From CAYRHS01 sp964424125 (lineage in GTDB: Bacteria; Actinomycetota; Acidimicrobiia; IMCC26256; JAOSJL01), in the NCBI GenBank assembly GCA_964424125.1, contig CAYRHS010000068.1:1-16083 (forward strand): a DNA stretch of 16,083 bases, read 5' to 3'. The stretch's first letter is position 1; each line of letters begins with the position of its first letter. Below are positions 13,130-16,083 of the stretch, one piece after another. The notes below the pieces were generated by a model. It saw only the letters and a program-made list of their open reading frames with translations, searched no databases and had not been told where the DNA came from. Position numbers and translations under genes: made by a program.

Positions 13130-14995
13130 ATGGCTGACGTGGAGCCGGGTCGTCGAACGATCAAAGCCGGAACGCGACTGAGCCCGAACGAGATCGCCGA
13201 GCGGGTGTTCGCGACGGCGCGCAAGGGTGCCGCGCAGAACGAGGTGCGGAGCTTCCTGCGGCGCGTCGCCGACGACTTCGCCGCGCTTCAGGACCGCGTG
13301 CGCGTGCTCGAAGGGGAGATCGACCGCCTGGAGACGAAACTCACGGAGCCGATCAAGGTCGACGAGGAGCAGCTGATCGACGCGCTCGGCACCGAGACGT
13401 CGCGGGTCCTGCGCTCCGCCCAGGAGGCTGCCGTCGAGATCAAGGCCAAGGCCGAGGAGCGCGCCGGGCGCATCATCCACGAAGCGCAGGACGAGTCGCA
13501 GCGCCTCCGGGAGACCACCGAGCAGCGCGTCGCCGAGCAACGACAGCGAGCCGAGCACGCGGCGAGCGAGGCGCGCGCCGCCGCCGAAGCGCGCGCCAAG
13601 GAGCTCACGCAGCAGGCCCAACAGACGGCCAACGAGCTGCGCGCGACCGCCGAGCAAGAAGGTGAGCTCGCGATCGAGACCGCCCGCACCAAGGGACGCG
13701 AGATGGTCGCCGAGGCGCGCGCAGTCCGCGAGCGGATTCTCACCGATCTCACGAAACGGAGAAACGGGCTCCAGGAACAGATCGAGTCGCTCAAGGCCGG
13801 ACGTGACCGACTCATCGAAGCGCACAAGATCGTGCAGCGGACGCTTTCGGAAGCGAGCAGCGCGCTGAGCGGCGCCGAGGTCGAAGCACCGACGGCCACG
13901 GGTGCAACCGAGCAAGCCGCGGCCACGTCCGCGGCCGAGGCGCCGGCGACCGCGGGGGAGCCGGCTTCCCCGACGTCGGCACCGGAGCTTCGCGAGGAGC
14001 CCGCGGCGGAGCCCGAGGAGGTGGAGGAGGCTCCCCCCGCCCCCAACGGTTCGGGCGGCACGGACCATGGCGTGCGGTCCTACGTCCGGGACGCCCTGGG
14101 CCTGAGGGGCAAGGTCGAACCCGAGCCCGGCGGTGAGTCGGCACCATCCGACGCCGGTGAACCGGCCGAGCGGTCCGCGGAGGCCATCTTCGCCAAGCTG
14201 CGCGAAGAGCAGAGTACCGCCGAGTCCGAGGCGAGCGAGGAGGAGGGTGCGGCCACGGTCGAGGTCTCGGTAGAGGAAGGAGATGAGGAGGAGGGTGGGT
14301 CGGAGCCCGCGGACGTGTTCGGCCGTCGAACCGCCGCCCTCGATCCGATCGGCGCAGAGCTCGCCCGCGCCGCCAAGCGTCAGCTCCAGGACGAGCAGAA
14401 CGAGGTGCTCGACGCGTTGCGGACGAAACGACGCAAGCCCACTTCAGAGAAGGTCCTTCCCGTCGAGGACGCGGCGGCCGCGTCGTGGCGAGCGGTGCTC
14501 GAGGAGCCGCTGACCGCCGCATACCGGGCCGGTCGAGCCGAGGGTGGGGCCGAGGAAGGGGAAACCGCGCTGCCCGACGAGCTGCTCGGAGACCTGTCCA
14601 CCCACCAGCTCTCGTCGCTGCGCGAGCGCCTCGCCGAGGCCATCGACGACGAAACCGCGGACGCCGACGAGAAGGTGGAGCGGATCCGGGCCCGCTACCG
14701 GGAGTGGAAGACGGCCGTGGTCTCCGATTGGGTCGACGAGGAGCTCATGACGGCATATGCACGTGGCATCTACGACGCGCTTCCCGACGGGACGACCCTG
14801 CGCTGGGTGGTCGATCCCGAGAGCACCTGCGGGCCCGATTGCGAGGACAATGCCCTCGAGCCGACGCGCAAGGGCGAATCCTTCCCCACCGGCCAGCAGC
14901 TCCCGCCGGCGTTCCCGGGCTGCCGGTGCGTCGTCGTCGCCGAGGGCATCGACGGAGACGGTGTCTCCACCGCGACCGAGTCGGCCACGGCCTGA
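13130..14995 (+). CDS. DivIVA-domain coiled-coil protein fused to a phage head-morphogenesis-like Cys module
   Basis: 621 residues in four parts. (1) A DivIVA-like N-terminus, residues 16-50: RLSPNEIAERVFATARKG followed by NEVRSFLRRVADDF, matching the DivIVA pattern in which a membrane-binding turn leads into a coiled coil. (2) A long Ala/Glu/Arg coiled coil, about 50-250. (3) An acidic, proline-rich disordered linker, about 250-400, with Glu runs. (4) A helical C-terminal region, about 400-610, ending in WVVDPESTCGPDCEDN and PPAFPGCRCVV. The last part matches the Cys arrangement of Mu gpF/SPP1 gp7 minor head proteins (C-x3-C, then P-x-C-x-C): Cys567, 571, 598 and 600. These are the only cysteines I find in the protein, so zinc binding is plausible. 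DivIVA proteins mark cell poles and curved membrane. The role of the C-terminal part is unknown. It sits between the YlbL-like and UPF0182 genes on the same strand. Confidence 0.75.
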   Translation: MADVEPGRRTIKAGTRLSPNEIAERVFATARKGAAQNEVRSFLRRVADDFAALQDRVRVLEGEIDRLETKLTEPIKVDEEQLIDALGTETSRVLRSAQEAAVEIKAKAEERAGRIIHEAQDESQRLRETTEQRVAEQRQRAEHAASEARAAAEARAKELTQQAQQTANELRATAEQEGELAIETARTKGREMVAEARAVRERILTDLTKRRNGLQEQIESLKAGRDRLIEAHKIVQRTLSEASSALSGAEVEAPTATGATEQAAATSAAEAPATAGEPASPTSAPELREEPAAEPEEVEEAPPAPNGSGGTDHGVRSYVRDALGLRGKVEPEPGGESAPSDAGEPAERSAEAIFAKLREEQSTAESEASEEEGAATVEVSVEEGDEEEGGSEPADVFGRRTAALDPIGAELARAAKRQLQDEQNEVLDALRTKRRKPTSEKVLPVEDAAAASWRAVLEEPLTAAYRAGRAEGGAEEGETALPDELLGDLSTHQLSSLRERLAEAIDDETADADEKVERIRARYREWKTAVVSDWVDEELMTAYARGIYDALPDGTTLRWVVDPESTCGPDCEDNALEPTRKGESFPTGQQLPPAFPGCRCVVVAEGIDGDGVSTATESATA

Positions 14996-15038
14996 CGCCG
15001 GACGCCCCGGGCGCGGCCTGAGCTCGGGAGGCCCCGGC

Positions 15039-15052
15039 TAGCATCGCCGCCG
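15039..15052 (+). promoter_or_regulatory. -10 box of a leaderless promoter for the UPF0182 gene
   Basis: TAGCAT (15039-15044) is followed by eight bases and ATG 15053. The preceding gene ends at 14995, so the UPF0182 gene can be transcribed on its own. Confidence 0.55.
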
Positions 15053-16083
15053 ATGCGTGTCCCCTCTGAGGAGCAGGAGGTCCAGCCGCGCCGTCGGCGG
15101 CGCCTCCGGGGCTGGTTGATCGCCGTCGCGATCATCCTGGTCCTGCTCTTCGCCAGCCTCTGGCAGCTCGCCGAGTTCTACACCGACAAGCTGTGGTTCG
15201 ACCAGATCGGCTTCGGCGACGTCTGGCGAGGGTTGCTCGGCGCCCGCATCATCCCCGCGGCCGGGTTCACCATCGCGTTCTTCATCGTGATGCTCGCGAA
15301 CCTGATCATCGCCGATCGGATCGCGCCGACGTACCGAACAGCCGGTCCCGAGGACGAGCTCGTCGACCGGTATCGCCAGCTGGTCGGTCCGTACCAGGGC
15401 CGGATCCGTCTCGGGGTGGCTGCGTTCTTCGCGCTCATCGCGGGCGTGGGCGTCTCGTCGCAGTGGCAGGAGTGGCTCCTCTTCCGAAACTCGGTCGACT
15501 TCGGGATCAAGGACCCGCAATTCGGTCGGGACATCGGCTTCTACGTGTTCCAGCTCCCGTTCCTGAAGTTCATCGTGCAGTGGGCGTTCGCCGGTTTGAT
15601 GATCGTCTTCATCGTCACCGCGATCACCCACTACCTGAACGGCGGGATCCGGCTCCAGAGCCCGTTCCAACGCGTGACGCCGCAGGTCAAGGCGCATCTC
15701 TCGGTGCTTTTGGCGGTGATGGCGCTCGTCCGCGCCGCCGACTACTGGCTGGGGAAGTTCGAGCTCACGACATCCGGGCGCGGCGTCGTGGACGGCGCGA
15801 GCTACACCGACGTGAACGCGCAGATCCCTGCGCTCCAGCTCCTCACGTGGGTCGCCATCGCCGCAGCCGCGTTGTTCCTCTGGAACATCTTCCGCAGGGG
15901 TTGGGTGCTGCCCGTCATCGCCGTCGGACTCTGGGGCCTGGTGAGCATCACCGTCGGCGCCATCTACCCGGCGGTGATCCAGCGCTTCCGCGTCGACCCC
16001 AACGAGCTGGCGCGCGAGAGCGAGTTCATCGACCGCAACATCGAGGCGACGCGTCAGGCGTACGGGATCGACGACGTCGAGGA
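15053..16083 (+). CDS. UPF0182 family large membrane protein (5' part, cut by window end)
   Basis: The first 343 residues of a UPF0182 protein; the gene continues past the window edge. Family members are usually about 900-1000 residues, with an N-terminal membrane region and a large external domain. Visible here are a basic cytoplasmic start (QPRRRRRLRG), membrane helices near 21-40, 66-87, 118-135 and 172-191, and further helices in the last third. The diagnostic stretch of the family lies at 138-171: WQEWLLFRN, then FGIKDPQFGRDIGFYVF and QLPFL. Function is unknown across the family; the mycobacterial homologue is, as I recall, Rv3193c. Start ATG 15053 is supported by the TAGCAT box 8 nt upstream and the short basic N-terminus. 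It is downstream of the YlbL-like and DivIVA-domain genes. Confidence 0.92.
   Translation, partial: MRVPSEEQEVQPRRRRRLRGWLIAVAIILVLLFASLWQLAEFYTDKLWFDQIGFGDVWRGLLGARIIPAAGFTIAFFIVMLANLIIADRIAPTYRTAGPEDELVDRYRQLVGPYQGRIRLGVAAFFALIAGVGVSSQWQEWLLFRNSVDFGIKDPQFGRDIGFYVFQLPFLKFIVQWAFAGLMIVFIVTAITHYLNGGIRLQSPFQRVTPQVKAHLSVLLAVMALVRAADYWLGKFELTTSGRGVVDGASYTDVNAQIPALQLLTWVAIAAAALFLWNIFRRGWVLPVIAVGLWGLVSITVGAIYPAVIQRFRVDPNELARESEFIDRNIEATRQAYGIDDVE

Noticed and set aside
12305..14068. 587-codon minus-strand frame with Leu-rich N-terminal part
   Set aside because: Shadow of the DivIVA-domain coiled coil and YlbL-like gene; the Leu/Arg/Gly richness mirrors Glu/Ala codons on the plus strand.
13130..14995. 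Prophage remnant as explanation for the head-morphogenesis-like domain
   Set aside because: No portal, terminase, capsid, integrase or att-like repeats nearby, base composition matches the flanks, and the N-terminus is DivIVA-like; a domesticated domain fits better.

Overview
This window is a high-GC, gene-dense chromosomal segment, almost certainly from an actinobacterium. Acidimicrobiia or a related deep lineage is my best guess, but that is inference. The support is the gene set: a Zincin_2/DUF2342 metalloprotease, a YlbL-like PDZ-S16 protease, a UPF0182 membrane protein, a class E-like sortase and a DivIVA-type coiled coil. Promoter style agrees: short TAnnnT -10 boxes sit 6-8 nt before many start codons, which points to leaderless transcription. 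No gene-free stretch exceeds 300 bases, and I see no tRNA, rRNA, IS element or CRISPR array.

Layout. An MFS transporter (+, 111-1418) converges on a minus-strand pair, the Zincin_2 metalloprotease (2218-3459) followed by a short 3-hydroxyacyl-CoA dehydrogenase (1409-2167). A membrane-anchored SDR/epimerase (+, 3478-4554) diverges from that pair through a shared symmetric promoter. It converges on a second minus-strand pair: an HtrA-like protein that has lost two of its three catalytic residues (5658-6785), then a fused AhbA-AhbB siroheme-decarboxylase-like gene (4538-5593). A histidine kinase (+, 6851-8689) diverges from the HtrA-like gene. It is followed by moaE, a 66-residue membrane protein and an mreB paralogue that overlaps it. 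A HEAT-repeat gene (-, 10449-11111) sits between mreB and an envelope block on the plus strand: sortase, YlbL-like protease, a large DivIVA-domain protein, and the 5' part of a UPF0182 gene that runs off the window.

Most genes with a recognisable role act at the envelope or in cell shape (sortase, MreB, DivIVA-like protein, membrane proteases, UPF0182, sensor kinase). The rest are metabolic: MoaE in molybdopterin synthesis, a siroheme-decarboxylase-like protein, and a beta-oxidation-type dehydrogenase.

The most unusual item is the 621-residue protein at 13130-14995. It joins a DivIVA-like N-terminus and long coiled coil to a C-terminal four-cysteine module resembling phage Mu gpF/SPP1 gp7 minor head proteins. 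Next in interest are the catalytically dead HtrA-like protein, the AhbA-AhbB fusion and the repeated leaderless promoter layout, which moves several start codons from where a gene caller would place them.
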